Source of the DNA: CAVXHQ01 sp963789535
GTDB taxonomy: Bacteria > Pseudomonadota > Alphaproteobacteria > Rhodobacterales > Rhodobacteraceae
NCBI GenBank assembly: GCA_963789535.1
Contig: CAWBKU010000005.1
Coordinates: 930,001-994,000 of the forward strand
DNA: 64,000 nucleotides
Direction: 5' to 3'
The notes beneath the pieces were generated by a model. The model was not told the origin of the DNA, searched no databases, and saw only the letters and a program-made list of their open reading frames with translations. Positions 17,722-28,830 of the stretch are shown piece by piece. Both the position numbers and the translations under genes were made by a program. Positions within the stretch are counted from its first letter, which is position 1. Every line of letters starts with the position of its first letter.

Positions 17722-19253
17722 TCCGCCGCCTTGCGCAGCGCGTCGTCGTAATACCGCGCCACCGCCTCGTCGCCACCCCGTGCGCCGATCCCCCTGCGCG
17801 TCGCATCCGACAGGCCCGCGCCCTTGGCGACGAAGTTCAGCGGCGTGTCCCAGTCGAAATTCCGGTAGACCGCCGCCGATTGTGCAAAGGGCGGCGACTG
17901 CGCGAAGAGCTGGAACGTCAGCCGGTGGCCCGCGTAATCCGAGTTCAGCAGGTCGCGGGCAAAGGCGAGCAGCTTGCGGCGGTCCTCGGCGACCCAGTCC
18001 TCGTTGATCGTAAAGTATTTATCCATCCACGGTTTCGTCTCCGGGTTCTCGAACATCGCGACGTTCGGCGTCACGCAGATCTGCCCGCCGCAGAGCTCTC
18101 GGGCGATATGCATCATGGCGGGCAGGCCGTTCAGCGCATGGCAGCGCCCCGACATCAGCATCGACTGGTTCGGCATCATCAGGCCCGCCGGGCTGCGCTC
18201 GGCCAGGGCAATGGACGCCGTCAGATGCGCATTGATCCCCTCGCGCCAGATCGCGAGCTGGCTCAGTTTCTCCTGCACCGCCTGCTGCTTTTCCAGGCCG
18301 GTCTGGCGCGCGTTGAACAGCGCCGTGCCGATCATCTGGTCGGCCTGTTTCAGGGTCCGCTGCACGAAGGCGAAGGCGGAATAGCGGTGCAGGGTGGCGC
18401 GGATGAACGCCGCGGCCTTCGTATGGCGATAGAACAGCACGTTCTCCCACGGGATCAGCACGTCGTCGAAGATGACGATGGTGTCGACCTCGTCGAAGCG
18501 GTTCGACAGCGGGTAATCGCGCGCATCGCCCCGCGGGCAATTGCCGCGCGCACCCGCGAAACCGCCCCGACACAGGAACTTCAGCCCCGGCGCGCCGAGG
18601 TCGCAGACGAAGCCGACGGCATAATCCGACAACTCGGCATTGCCCCAGTTGGCGATGGTCGGCTTGGTGAACGCCTGATTGGCATAGGCCGCCGCCGTCT
18701 CGTATTTGGCGCCGCGCACCACGATGCCCGCGTCCGTCTCGCGCACCACATGCAAGAGCATGTCGGGATCCTGGTCCTGCGGCGCCTTGGACCGGTCGCC
18801 CTTGGGGTCGGTGTTGGCCGAAACGTGGAACGGATCGCCGCGCAAGACCTTGCCGATATGCGCCTCGATGTTGCGGGCGAACTGCGGGTCGACCTCGTTG
18901 AGGACATCCATCCCGTCATAGAGCGACCACATCTCGCCCACCGTCTCGTCGCCGACCCGGGTGACGACGCCGCCGATATCCTCGAGGACGGTATCGGTCG
19001 CCCGCCGCTTGGCCCACCAGTCGTCCTGCGACCGGGGCAGCGCATTGCCGACCGCGTTCACTTCGCCGTCCTGCACCACCGTCATCACGGGTGCTGTCGC
19101 CGGATCGTGGGCCATGTCGTAAATTCGCGCGCGGATATCGACGAGCGGCCGGAACATCGGATGCACCGTCACGTCGCGCACCCTTTCGCCGTTGATGAAT
19201 ACCGTGCGATCGTCGCGCAGGCTGTCGCGGTACTCGTCGCCGGTTCGGATCAT
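17718..19253 (-). CDS. 4-hydroxyphenylacetate 3-hydroxylase (HpaB) family monooxygenase
   Basis: A 511-residue acyl-CoA-dehydrogenase-fold flavin monooxygenase of the HpaB type, which uses FADH2 supplied by a separate reductase. MIRTGDEYRDSLRDDRTVFI is the family start. DPDMLLHVVRETDAGIVVRG, DTIVIFDDVLIPWENVLFYR and GLPAMMHIARELCGGQICVT are the conserved substrate- and flavin-site blocks. No flavin reductase gene lies nearby. Start 19253 is preferred to the longer open frame because it matches the family N-terminus. It overlaps ridA. Substrate unknown; a phenolic compound or a pyridine-type amine is possible. Confidence 0.87.
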   Translation of the reverse strand: MIRTGDEYRDSLRDDRTVFINGERVRDVTVHPMFRPLVDIRARIYDMAHDPATAPVMTVVQDGEVNAVGNALPRSQDDWWAKRRATDTVLEDIGGVVTRVGDETVGEMWSLYDGMDVLNEVDPQFARNIEAHIGKVLRGDPFHVSANTDPKGDRSKAPQDQDPDMLLHVVRETDAGIVVRGAKYETAAAYANQAFTKPTIANWGNAELSDYAVGFVCDLGAPGLKFLCRGGFAGARGNCPRGDARDYPLSNRFDEVDTIVIFDDVLIPWENVLFYRHTKAAAFIRATLHRYSAFAFVQRTLKQADQMIGTALFNARQTGLEKQQAVQEKLSQLAIWREGINAHLTASIALAERSPAGLMMPNQSMLMSGRCHALNGLPAMMHIARELCGGQICVTPNVAMFENPETKPWMDKYFTINEDWVAEDRRKLLAFARDLLNSDYAGHRLTFQLFAQSPPFAQSAAVYRNFDWDTPLNFVAKGAGLSDATRRGIGARGGDEAVARYYDDALRKAAE

Positions 19254-19399
19254 CGCGCTGGCCTCGCAGTGCTGGGATATCCTCGCAGCATGGACCGGCG
19301 GATGGCCCGACCGCAACTCCCGCCACGCGGGCCGCGCTTGAAACAGCGCGGACCTTTGGCGTAAACAGCCGGTGCCGGACAGGAAACGAGAGGGGCGCA

Positions 19400-20725
19400 G
19401 TGACATCCGCCATCACTGCCATGCCCCCGATCGTCAATCGGTTGCCGCTGCGCCTTGTCATCGTGGCGTTCCTGTCGATCATGGCGGTCTTTGCCTTCGC
19501 CCTGTTTCAGGCGTTCCAGGCCGAACGCTGGGTCCGGGCCGAGACGGCGCAGACGACGCGCATCGTCCTCGACCTGCAACAGGCGCTGCAAACCGGCGTC
19601 GATGCCGAGACCGGACAGCGCGGGTTCCTGCTCACCGGCGATCCGGATTATCTCGAGGGCTACCGCATCGCCAGCGCGACGTGGCTCGACCAGATCGCCG
19701 CCATTACCGCATTCTTCGCCGCCGCCGAACCCGGGCAGGTTGCCGCGGCCGGGGAACTGACGCGACTGGCCACGGACAAGCTCGACGAGATGACGCGCAC
19801 CATCGTCCTCGTGCAGGAGGGCAACCTGCAAGGGGCCATCGCCATCGTGCAGTCGGGGCAGGGCAAGGCGCTGTTCGACGACTACCGCGCCGTCTCCAGC
19901 CGTCTGGCCGACGAGGAGCGCGCGCTCCTCGCCGTGCAGGTCGAGGTGACGCAGGCGATCGAACGGCGGACCTTCGCGATGCTCGGCGTCCTGACCGTCA
20001 TGGGTGCCGCGCTGACCACGCTGTCGCTCTGGCTCGAACGGCGCACGACCGCCGCCGAACGCAGCGCTGCGGATGTGACCGCCCTGCGCGCGGCAGTGGG
20101 CCGCAGCGACCTGCTCGCGCGCGAGATGGACCACCGGGTCAAGAACCTGTTTTCGGTGATCGGCGCCATGGTCTCGCATACCGGGCGCACCGAGACCGAC
20201 CTGAAACCGGCGATGGAGGGGCTGCGGGGGCGGATCAATGCGCTCTCGGTCGCCCACGCGGTCAGTCAGGGCGGCATCGGCGACCGGTTCGCCAACCTCG
20301 GCGCGGTGGTGGAGGCGACGCTCGCGCCGTTCCACGTCGGCGACGGACGGGTCTCCGTCACGGGGCCCACCCTCGATCTTCCGGTGCGGGTGCTGTCGTC
20401 GCTGGGTCTCATCCTCTACGAACTGGCGACGAATGCGGTGAAATACGGCGCCCTGTCGTCCGAGGCAGGGCAGGTGCGGATCGCTTGGGATGTGGCCGAC
20501 GGCACGGTGACATTGCACTGGCGAGAGACCGGCAGCCCGGTTCAGGCGCCGGCGCCAGACGCCACCCCCGCCCCGGCCCCCGCCCCCGCCCCCACAGAAG
20601 GTTTCGGCTCGATGATGCTGCGTCAGGCCGCGATGCAGATCGACGGGACGCTCGACCGGACGGTGGCCGCCGGCGGGGTCGACGTGACCCTCGCCTTTCC
20701 CGCGGCGCCAAAGACGGTGGCATGA
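19400..20725 (+). CDS. CHASE3-domain sensor histidine kinase (HWE/HisKA_2 type)
   Basis: A 441-residue membrane kinase. Membrane segment 1 is near 15-38, followed by a periplasmic CHASE3 domain with the hallmark DAETGQRGFLLTGDPDYLEG (near 72-91), membrane segment 2 near 192-212, then a short linker and the kinase core. EMDHRVKNLFSVI contains the phospho-accepting H245, and LILYELATNAVKYGALS is the N-box of HisKA_2/HWE kinases; GFGSMMLR is the ATP lid. A Pro/Ala-rich insert (APAPDATPAPAPAPAP) splits the ATP domain. GTG 19400 follows GAGAGGGG. No response regulator is adjacent. The Nudix gene overlaps its stop. Confidence 0.88.
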   Translation: MTSAITAMPPIVNRLPLRLVIVAFLSIMAVFAFALFQAFQAERWVRAETAQTTRIVLDLQQALQTGVDAETGQRGFLLTGDPDYLEGYRIASATWLDQIAAITAFFAAAEPGQVAAAGELTRLATDKLDEMTRTIVLVQEGNLQGAIAIVQSGQGKALFDDYRAVSSRLADEERALLAVQVEVTQAIERRTFAMLGVLTVMGAALTTLSLWLERRTTAAERSAADVTALRAAVGRSDLLAREMDHRVKNLFSVIGAMVSHTGRTETDLKPAMEGLRGRINALSVAHAVSQGGIGDRFANLGAVVEATLAPFHVGDGRVSVTGPTLDLPVRVLSSLGLILYELATNAVKYGALSSEAGQVRIAWDVADGTVTLHWRETGSPVQAPAPDATPAPAPAPAPTEGFGSMMLRQAAMQIDGTLDRTVAAGGVDVTLAFPAAPKTVA

Positions 20726-21174
20726 CCGACGACAGCCCCATCGTCGGCCCTTTCGTAGGGGCCAAGGCGGCGGTGCTGATCGACGGCAACCTGCTGTGCC
20801 TGCTGCGCGACGACCGCCCCGACGTGGCCTTTCCGGGCATGTGGGACTTTCCGGGCGGCGGGCGCGAGGGGGACGAGACCGGCTTTCAGACGCTGACCCG
20901 CGAGATGGAGGAAGAGGTCGGCCTCGACGCCCGCGCGGGCCATGTGCACTGGCAATGGTATGGGCCGAGCGCGCATGTCGCCGGGCAGATGTCGTGGTTC
21001 TACGTCCTCGAACTGCCCACCGGCGCCGCCCGCGATGTCCTCATGGGCGACGAAGGCGACGCCTGGATGCTGATGACGCCCGCGCGGTTCCTGTCGCTCG
21101 ACGACGCGGTGCCCTCGATGCAGGCGCGCCTGCGCCTCTGGATGAAGGAGCAGACAGATGGCAAAATCCGCTGA
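20722..21174 (+). CDS. Nudix hydrolase
   Basis: A 150-residue Nudix protein. A perfect Nudix box occupies residues 46-68: GGREGDETGF then QTLTREMEEEVGL (GX5EX7REUXEEXGU). Such enzymes hydrolyse nucleoside diphosphates linked to another group. The N-terminal VGAKAAVLIDGNLLCLLRDD and the WDFPGGG strand before the box resemble the 8-oxo-dGTP/NTP pyrophosphohydrolase group, but the substrate cannot be fixed from sequence. The start overlaps the kinase stop (ATGA). Confidence 0.9.
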   Translation: MTDDSPIVGPFVGAKAAVLIDGNLLCLLRDDRPDVAFPGMWDFPGGGREGDETGFQTLTREMEEEVGLDARAGHVHWQWYGPSAHVAGQMSWFYVLELPTGAARDVLMGDEGDAWMLMTPARFLSLDDAVPSMQARLRLWMKEQTDGKIR

Positions 21175-21256
21175 ACCGCGGACCGCGTGCCGCACCCCGA
21201 CACCGGCCAACCTGCGCCGCCTGCCGGGATCGCCGCAGCGCCATGTCGCGGCATGA
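21158..21256 (+). CDS. Possible 32-residue basic small protein
   Basis: A short frame overlapping the end of the Nudix gene: MAKSAEPRTACRTPTPANLR then RLPGSPQRHVAA. It has a strong AAGGAG site seven bases before its ATG, typical of translational coupling. The product is basic and Pro-rich with no signal or membrane segment. I do not recognise it; it may be real or fortuitous. Confidence 0.38.
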   Translation: MAKSAEPRTACRTPTPANLRRLPGSPQRHVAA

Positions 21257-21322
21257 GGCGGCCCCTTACATCGACACCCACGTTGGCATAGATGAACCAT
21301 GCTCAGACGCGGAGGCAACAGA

Positions 21323-22216
21323 GTGGACCTTGACTTCATCCTGACGAATTTCGTCGGCCCGAACCTCGTGCTCATCCTGATCGCGCTGTTCATCGTCCTG
21401 TGCATCTTCCTCGGCGTGCGGATCGTGCCGCAGTCCGAAAAGTTCGTGGTCGAACGCTTCGGCCGCCTCCGCTCGGTCCTCGGACCCGGCTTCAACCTGA
21501 TCGTGCCGTTCCTCGACCGGGTGGCGCACAAGATCTCGGTGCTGGAGCGACAGCTTCCCGCGATGAGCCAGGATGCGATCACCAGTGACAACGTGCTGGT
21601 CGCGGTAGAGACATCGGTATTCTATCGCATCATCGAACCCGAAAAGACCGTCTACCGCATCCGCGACGTCGATGCCGCCATCGCCACCACCGTCGCCGGT
21701 ATCGTGCGGAGCGAGATCGGGCGCATGGAACTCGATCAGGTGCAGGCCAACCGCTCGAGCCTCATTGAGGCGGTGCGCGAACAGGTCGCAAATCAGGTCG
21801 ACGACTGGGGGATCGAGGTGACGCGCGCCGAGATCCTCGACGTGAACCTCGACCAGCAGACCCGCAACGCCATGCTGCAACAGCTCAACGCCGAACGCGC
21901 TCGCCGCGCGCAGGTGACCGAGGCCGAGGGCAAGAAGCGCGCCGTCGAACTGAACGCCGACGCGGACCTCTATGCCGCCGAGCAATCGGCCAAGGCGCGC
22001 CGCGTCCTCGCCGACGCCGAGGCCTATGCGACCCAGGCCGTCGCCGTCGCCATCGCCGAGAACGGCCTTGCCGCGGCACAATACCAGATCGCGCTGAAAC
22101 AGGTGGAGGCGCTGGTGGCGCTGGGCAACGGCACCGGCAAGCAGACCGTCGTGGTCCCGGCCAGCGCACTCGATGCCTTCGGCGAGGCATTCAACCTGCT
22201 CAAGGGACGGATGTGA
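21323..22216 (+). CDS. SPFH/stomatin-like membrane protease-regulating protein
   Basis: A 297-residue SPFH (stomatin/prohibitin/flotillin) protein of the QmcA type, expected to form membrane-bound oligomeric cages. An N-terminal membrane segment (residues 5-32, LVLILIALFIVLCIFLGVRI) precedes VPQSEKFVVERFGRLRSVL, AITSDNVLVAVETSVFYRI and a coiled-coil region rich in Ala/Glu (AEGKKRAVELNADADLYAAE). GTG 21323 with GGAGG is preferred over an ATG 24 bases upstream. The NfeD partner follows directly, as is usual for this pair, which acts in membrane quality control. Confidence 0.88.
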   Translation: MDLDFILTNFVGPNLVLILIALFIVLCIFLGVRIVPQSEKFVVERFGRLRSVLGPGFNLIVPFLDRVAHKISVLERQLPAMSQDAITSDNVLVAVETSVFYRIIEPEKTVYRIRDVDAAIATTVAGIVRSEIGRMELDQVQANRSSLIEAVREQVANQVDDWGIEVTRAEILDVNLDQQTRNAMLQQLNAERARRAQVTEAEGKKRAVELNADADLYAAEQSAKARRVLADAEAYATQAVAVAIAENGLAAAQYQIALKQVEALVALGNGTGKQTVVVPASALDAFGEAFNLLKGRM

Positions 22217-22494
22217 TGACCGACCTCGTGCATCAGTGGTGGGTCTGGATCAGCGCGAGCCTGTTGCTCGGCATCCTCGAAGTGGTGGTGCCGGGCTATT
22301 TCTTCCTCGGTTTCGCACTCGGCGCTCTGGTCCTCGGCGTCCTGATGACCGTGGGCCTCGCGCCCGCCCCGGTTGCGGGCGTCATCGCTCTCTTTGCGGT
22401 GCTGTCGCTGCTCGCCTACCTCGGACTGCGGCTGGTGTTCAAACTCGAGGCGGGACAGGTCAAGATCTGGGACCGCGACATCAACGACAACTGA
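22216..22494 (+). CDS. NfeD-like short membrane protein
   Basis: A 92-residue NfeD-family protein: three membrane segments (residues 10-28, 32-50, 54-75) followed by the beginning of an OB-like tail (KLEAGQVKIWDRDINDN). It is the short, truncated form without a protease domain that usually pairs with an SPFH protein. The ATG overlaps the SPFH stop (TGATG); a GTG one codon earlier is possible. Forms a two-gene operon with the preceding gene. Confidence 0.82.
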   Translation: MTDLVHQWWVWISASLLLGILEVVVPGYFFLGFALGALVLGVLMTVGLAPAPVAGVIALFAVLSLLAYLGLRLVFKLEAGQVKIWDRDINDN

Positions 22495-22577
22495 TCGGGC
22501 CGCAATCGACAACTGATCTGGCCACAAAAAGCAGCGCCACGAGAAACGGCGCCGCGACAGACGGCGCCGCCAGAATG

Positions 22578-22605
22578 GCGGATGCGCGGGGGGACGCGCA
22601 TCCGC
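22578..22605 (+). terminator. Stem-loop after the SPFH/NfeD operon
   Basis: Perfect 10-base-pair stem GCGGATGCGC / GCGCATCCGC with an eight-base G-rich loop, 84 bases after the NfeD stop. No T-tract follows, so this may be a Rho-dependent or stabilising hairpin. A 16-base direct repeat, GACAACTGATC(G/T)GGCC, also occurs at the NfeD stop and again about 20 bases later. Confidence 0.45.
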
Positions 22606-22689
22606 CTGATTGACGTCCCGGCCCGGGGCGGGCCGGTCCCGCCGCGCGGCACCGCCGGGGGAATGGGGTGCGGCGCGATCCGGGTCACG

Positions 22690-22905
22690 TCAATGATAGG
22701 ACGACTTCAGCGTGCTGCCGCTGTCGGACATCCGCATCGCATGCCGGGTCAGGCCGCTCGCGATGGCATCGAACGCCATGTCGATCGGACCGGGGGTCTG
22801 GCAGGGATAGCGATAGGTGGTGCCGTCGCGCAGCACATCGACGCGGGCCTCGAAGGCACCGCATTGCGGGTTGTAGCGCACGTCGCCGAGTTTGATCTGG
22901 GTCAT
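22690..22905 (-). CDS. Conserved 71-residue hypothetical protein
   Basis: A small cytosolic protein beginning MTQIKLGDVRYNPQCGAFEA, then RVDVLRDGTTYRYPCQTPGP and IDMAFDAIASGLTRHAMRMS. The alternating pattern suggests a compact beta-rich fold, with two cysteines and an orphan status common in Rhodobacterales genomes. The start at 22905 (AAGGCGGAA upstream) is preferred to 22929 because a promoter (22939-22967) lies too close to the latter. No function is known. Confidence 0.78.
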   Translation of the reverse strand: MTQIKLGDVRYNPQCGAFEARVDVLRDGTTYRYPCQTPGPIDMAFDAIASGLTRHAMRMSDSGSTLKSSYH

Positions 22906-22938
22906 TCTGGTTTCCGCCTTTGTCGTCATGTTGAACCG

Positions 22939-22967
22939 ATAACGACTGGACAGGCAAAAAGTTGCAA
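22939..22967 (-). promoter_or_regulatory. Sigma-70-type promoter for the 22690-22905 gene
   Basis: On the minus strand, TTGCAA (-35) and CGTTAT (-10) are separated by exactly 17 bases, in a locally AT-richer stretch. The predicted transcript start is about 25-30 bases before the ATG at 22905. Prediction from consensus only. Confidence 0.5.
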
Positions 22968-23017
22968 TTCCGTTTTCACGAACTTGACAGGGCGCTGAAA
23001 TATCTTTTCGCGCGATT

Positions 23018-23743
23018 CTAGTGATTCGGATTGACGGCCTGCGGTGACATCAGCTCCGCCCGGATCGCCCGTGCGGCGGCGAGGGGATCGGACGCGGCCC
23101 AGATCGGCCGCCCGACCACCACATGATCGGCCCCCGCCGCAATCGCCTGCGCCGGCGTCATCACCCGCTTCTGATCGCCCAGTGCCGCGCCGACGGGCCG
23201 CACCCCGGGACAGACGATGAGCTTGCCCGCCGCCTCCGGCAGGGCGCGCACCAGAGCCGCCTCCTGCGGCGAGCAGATGATCCCGTCCGCGCCCGCGTCG
23301 AACGCCCGCCCCGCCCGCTCGACGACGAGGGCGGGGATCTCGCCCGCCGCGATCAATGCGGCGTCGAGGTCCGAACGGTCGAGCGAGGTCAGGATCGTCA
23401 CGGCAAGGATCTTCGTCACCGACCCCGCCGCCCCCTCGCGCGCGGCGCGCACCACATAGGGATCGCCATGCACGGTCAGCAGGTCGTGGCCGAACTGCGC
23501 CAGCCCCCGCACCGCCGCCTCGACGGTGGCGCCGATGTCGAACAGTTTCATGTCGAGGAAGATGCGCTTGCCGTGCTCGTCCTTCAACTCGTTGGCAAGG
23601 GCCAGGCCCCCCCCCGTGAGCATCCCCAGCCCGATCTTGTAGAACGTCACCGTATCGCCGAGCCGTCGCGCCAGATCGAGGCCAGCAAGCGCGTTCGGCA
23701 CGTCGAGCGCGGTGATGAGGGCGTCGGAGGGGGTATCGGTCAT
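23018..23743 (-). CDS. pyrF: Orotidine 5'-phosphate decarboxylase
   Basis: Decarboxylates OMP to UMP, the last step of pyrimidine synthesis. The 241-residue TIM-barrel protein has ALDVPN (Asp 13), FYKIGLGM (Lys 36) and the catalytic tetrad segment FLDMKLFDIG (D64, K66, D69), then VHGDPYVV, CPGVRPVGAALGDQKRV and the phosphate-binding ADHVVVGRPIWAASDP. ATG 23743 (MTDTPSDALITALDVP) is the family start. It is a single-gene unit here. Confidence 0.95.
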   Translation of the reverse strand: MTDTPSDALITALDVPNALAGLDLARRLGDTVTFYKIGLGMLTGGGLALANELKDEHGKRIFLDMKLFDIGATVEAAVRGLAQFGHDLLTVHGDPYVVRAAREGAAGSVTKILAVTILTSLDRSDLDAALIAAGEIPALVVERAGRAFDAGADGIICSPQEAALVRALPEAAGKLIVCPGVRPVGAALGDQKRVMTPAQAIAAGADHVVVGRPIWAASDPLAAARAIRAELMSPQAVNPNH

Positions 23744-23971
23744 GGACGGCTCGCGCAGCGGGGACGGGGCCGTTCTAGGGGGACGACGTCCGCGGGGCAA
23801 GGCGGTCGGACGGTCGTGCCCGGACCGGGGCCCCCGGCGGAGAGGCGGCCCCGATCCGGTCGTCGGGCCGGATGTGCCGCCGGAACGGCGGTCTCCGGCC
23901 CGAACCGCGACCCGTCGGAGTGGTGGCCCGGGGCAAGATCCCTCGGGTGTGGGGGTCGCGGAAAGGCAGGG

Positions 23972-24148
23972 TCAGGGCGCGCGCGGCGCCGTGCCCGGTT
24001 TTGCCGAGGCGGAAGGTCGTTTCGGCGGTGTCGGGGCGGGGCGCAGGCGCGCCATGTCCCGCTCGTGGGCGCGCACCTCGCGGTCATGCGCGGCCAGCCG
24101 GTCGAGGGCGTTTCGCCCGATCTTCGGGGGGATTGAGACGTTGAGCAT
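23972..24148 (-). CDS. Possible 58-residue basic small protein
   Basis: Divergent from clpB. MLNVSIPPKIGRNALDRLAA then HDREVRAHERDMARLRPAPT forms a predicted amphipathic, highly charged helix, followed by a Pro/Ala-rich tail ending SAKPGTAPRAP. AAGGAC lies six bases before the ATG. It has no signal peptide or membrane segment and I do not recognise it. The rest of the 612-base gap between pyrF and clpB (23744-23971) is GC-rich and I see nothing else in it. Confidence 0.42.
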   Translation of the reverse strand: MLNVSIPPKIGRNALDRLAAHDREVRAHERDMARLRPAPTPPKRPSASAKPGTAPRAP

Positions 24149-24248
24149 ATGTGGTCCTTGCAGTCGAGGTGACGACGTGGACCCTTCCCGAGGCTCAACC
24201 TGCGGTCGTATCCGCCCGCTGTCGAGCGCGAATTTCGCAGGTGCCGCT

Positions 24249-24277
24249 CTTGCGCGGACGCCCGCCGAAACCCATCT
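24249..24277 (+). promoter_or_regulatory. Heat-shock (sigma-32-type) promoter for clpB
   Basis: CTTGCGC followed after 15 bases by CCCATCT matches the RpoH consensus (CTTGAAA, 13-15 bases, CCCATnT) in its most conserved positions. It lies 79 bases before the clpB start, giving a leader of about 70 bases. Heat-shock control of clpB is the rule in proteobacteria, which supports the call; the -35 departs from consensus after CTTG. Confidence 0.55.
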
Positions 24278-24355
24278 GTTACGTGTCGGGCCCGGACCGC
24301 GACGTGCCGCTTTTGCGGGCGTTTCACCCCCGGGTGCTGTGAAAAGGAGAACGAC

Positions 24356-26973
<2,618 letters not shown>

Positions 26974-27067
26974 ACCGAACGGCAGGGCGGCGCATGTCGC
27001 CCTGCCGCAAACTTGCATATCGCCCCGCCCCCGGATAACCCGCACCTCGGCCACGAGTGAGGGTGTC

Positions 27068-28132
27068 ATGGACGATCTGCGCGACAAATATCTGGGTCTG
27101 GTCCTCGCCGCCACCGACGAGGCCTCCCTCGAGGAGGTGCGCCTCGCGGCCTTGGGCAAGAAGGGCGAAGTGGCCCTCAAGATGCGCGAACTCGGCCAGA
27201 TGAGCGCCGGGGAGCGCCAGACCGCCGGGCCCGCGCTGAACGCCCTCAAGGACGAGATCGCCTCGGCACTCGCCGCCCGCAAGGCGGCGCTGGGCGACGC
27301 GGCCCTCGACGAACGCCTGCGCACCGAATGGCTCGACGTGACGCTGCCCGGACGCGCGCGTCGGCAGGGCACGATCCACCCGATCTCCCAAGTGACCGAG
27401 GAAGTCACCGCCATCTTCGCCGACATGGGGTTCAGTGTCGCCGAAGGGCCGCAGATCGAAAGCGACTGGTACAACTTCGACGCGCTGAACATCCCCGGCC
27501 ACCACCCGGCGCGGGCCGAAATGGACACCTTCTACACCCACCGCGCCCCCGGCGATAACCGCCCGCCGCACGTCCTGCGCACCCATACCTCGCCGGTGCA
27601 GATCCGCACGATGGAGGCGCAGGGCGCCCCCCTGCGCATCATCTGCCCCGGCCGCGTCTACCGCGCCGACTACGACCAGACCCACACCCCGATGTTCCAC
27701 CAGATCGAGGGCCTCGCCATCGACCGCGACATCTCGATGGCGAACCTGAAATGGGTGCTGGAGGAATTCTTCACCGCCTTCTTCGGCACAAAGGTCAAGA
27801 CCCGCTTCCGCGCCTCGCACTTCCCCTTCACCGAACCCTCCGCCGAGGTCGACGTGCAATGCGCCTGGGTCGACGGTCAGGTCCGCGTCGGCGAGGGCGA
27901 CGGCTGGCTCGAGGTGCTGGGCAGCGGCATGGTCCACCCGAAGGTGCTGCGCGCCGCCAAGGTCGACCCCGACCAATGGCAGGGCTTCGCCTTCGGCATG
28001 GGCATCGACCGGATGGCGATGCTGAAATACGGCATCCCGGATCTCCGCGCCTTCTTCGACAGCGACCTGCGCTGGCTGCGGCACTACGGGTTCGCGGCGC
28101 TGGACGTGCCGACGTTGCGGGGTGGGGTCTAG
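27068..28132 (+). CDS. pheS: Phenylalanine-tRNA ligase subunit alpha
   Basis: Catalytic subunit of the (alpha-beta)2 class II synthetase charging tRNA-Phe. The 354-residue protein has an N-terminal coiled coil (residues 1-85), then motif 2 (SPVQIRTMEAQGAPLRIICP and RVYRADYDQTHTPMFHQIEG) and motif 3 (FAFGMGIDRMAMLKYGI). VAEGPQIESDWYNFDALNIP is characteristic. ATG 27068 is the family start. The beta subunit is encoded 2.3 kb downstream, separated by unrelated genes. Confidence 0.95.
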   Translation: MDDLRDKYLGLVLAATDEASLEEVRLAALGKKGEVALKMRELGQMSAGERQTAGPALNALKDEIASALAARKAALGDAALDERLRTEWLDVTLPGRARRQGTIHPISQVTEEVTAIFADMGFSVAEGPQIESDWYNFDALNIPGHHPARAEMDTFYTHRAPGDNRPPHVLRTHTSPVQIRTMEAQGAPLRIICPGRVYRADYDQTHTPMFHQIEGLAIDRDISMANLKWVLEEFFTAFFGTKVKTRFRASHFPFTEPSAEVDVQCAWVDGQVRVGEGDGWLEVLGSGMVHPKVLRAAKVDPDQWQGFAFGMGIDRMAMLKYGIPDLRAFFDSDLRWLRHYGFAALDVPTLRGGV

Positions 28133-28135
28133 GGG

Positions 28136-28572
28136 GTGGTGCGGCCCCTCCCGTTCCATCCCCGTGCCGGTCAGGTCCTGGTGTGCGATTTCAGAGGTTT
28201 CGAGCCTCCGGAAATCAACAAGGTTCGGCCCGTGATCGTCGTATCTCCGAGATTGCCGCGTCGGCAAGGGCTGGTGACGGTCGTTCCGATCAGCACGACA
28301 GCGCCTTCTGCCGAATTGCCTTACGTCTTCCGCTGGTCACGCAACTTTGCGCCTGGGGCGCAGAGGTCGCGGTAACCTGGGCCAAATGCGATATCCTGAT
28401 GACCATAGGCCTTGCCCGACTTTCGGCGTTCAAGGTTGGCCGTCGCAAATTCGAGACACCGCAACTGTCGCCCGAAGCCCTCGCATCCGTCAGCCACAGC
28501 GTCGTTCTCGCCGGATTTGGCCTATCTGGTCACCGAAGATTCCACCGTTGGCCGATACTCGATGAACGATGA
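28136..28572 (+). CDS. PemK/MazF-like toxin (frameshifted)
   Basis: A MazF/PemK-fold protein of about 145 residues after adding one G in the run at 28355-28358. The first part (PFHPRAGQVLVCDFRGFEPP, INKVRPVIVVSPR, LVTVVPISTTAP) has the GQVLVCDF and RPVIVVSP strands of the family; the second (EVAVTWAKCDILMTIGLARL, then KVGRRKFETPQLSPEAL) carries the W.K.D.L...... strand found in alphaproteobacterial members. MazF proteins are mRNA endoribonucleases. It starts at a GTG three bases after the pheS stop, and no antitoxin gene is visible beside it, so it may be a housekeeping-linked homologue rather than an active toxin. Confidence 0.72.
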
Positions 28573-28727
28573 TCTCCGGGCTGTCGGGCTAAGACCCGAG
28601 ACGTTCTTCACCCGCACGGCGGCTTCGACCGCCGAAATGATACGGTCAGCGAAACCTAAATCTCGTCAGGATCCGTCGGCCCGGCGCTGCCGGTGACGGA
28701 CGCCGCAGGATGCGGAACCGGCCCCGA

Positions 28728-28766
28728 ATTCACGTTGCCATAACAACTCCCGCCGGAGGCTCTGCC
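28728..28766 (-). repeat. Family A intergenic repeat copy (inverted)
   Basis: ATTCACGTTGCCATAACAAC followed by TCCCGCCGGAGGCTCTGC, the reverse complement of the 14015-14051 element with few changes. It lies in the 258-base gap before the esterase gene, which otherwise holds no convincing gene. A 14-base word, ACCAATTCGTGACG, just downstream (28782-28795) recurs at the trpF stop. Confidence 0.68.
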
Positions 28767-28830
28767 GTCGCCGCCGGACCCACCAATTCGTGACGTGACA
28801 CCGCTCCCGAAACCCGCCTACCTCACCCCC

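Noticed and set aside
28412..28696. Open frame downstream in the MazF region containing DLAYLVTEDSTVGRYS
   Set aside because: It is out of frame with the MazF-like continuation, lacks a start with a ribosome site, and has no recognised pattern; partly explained by the frameshifted gene.
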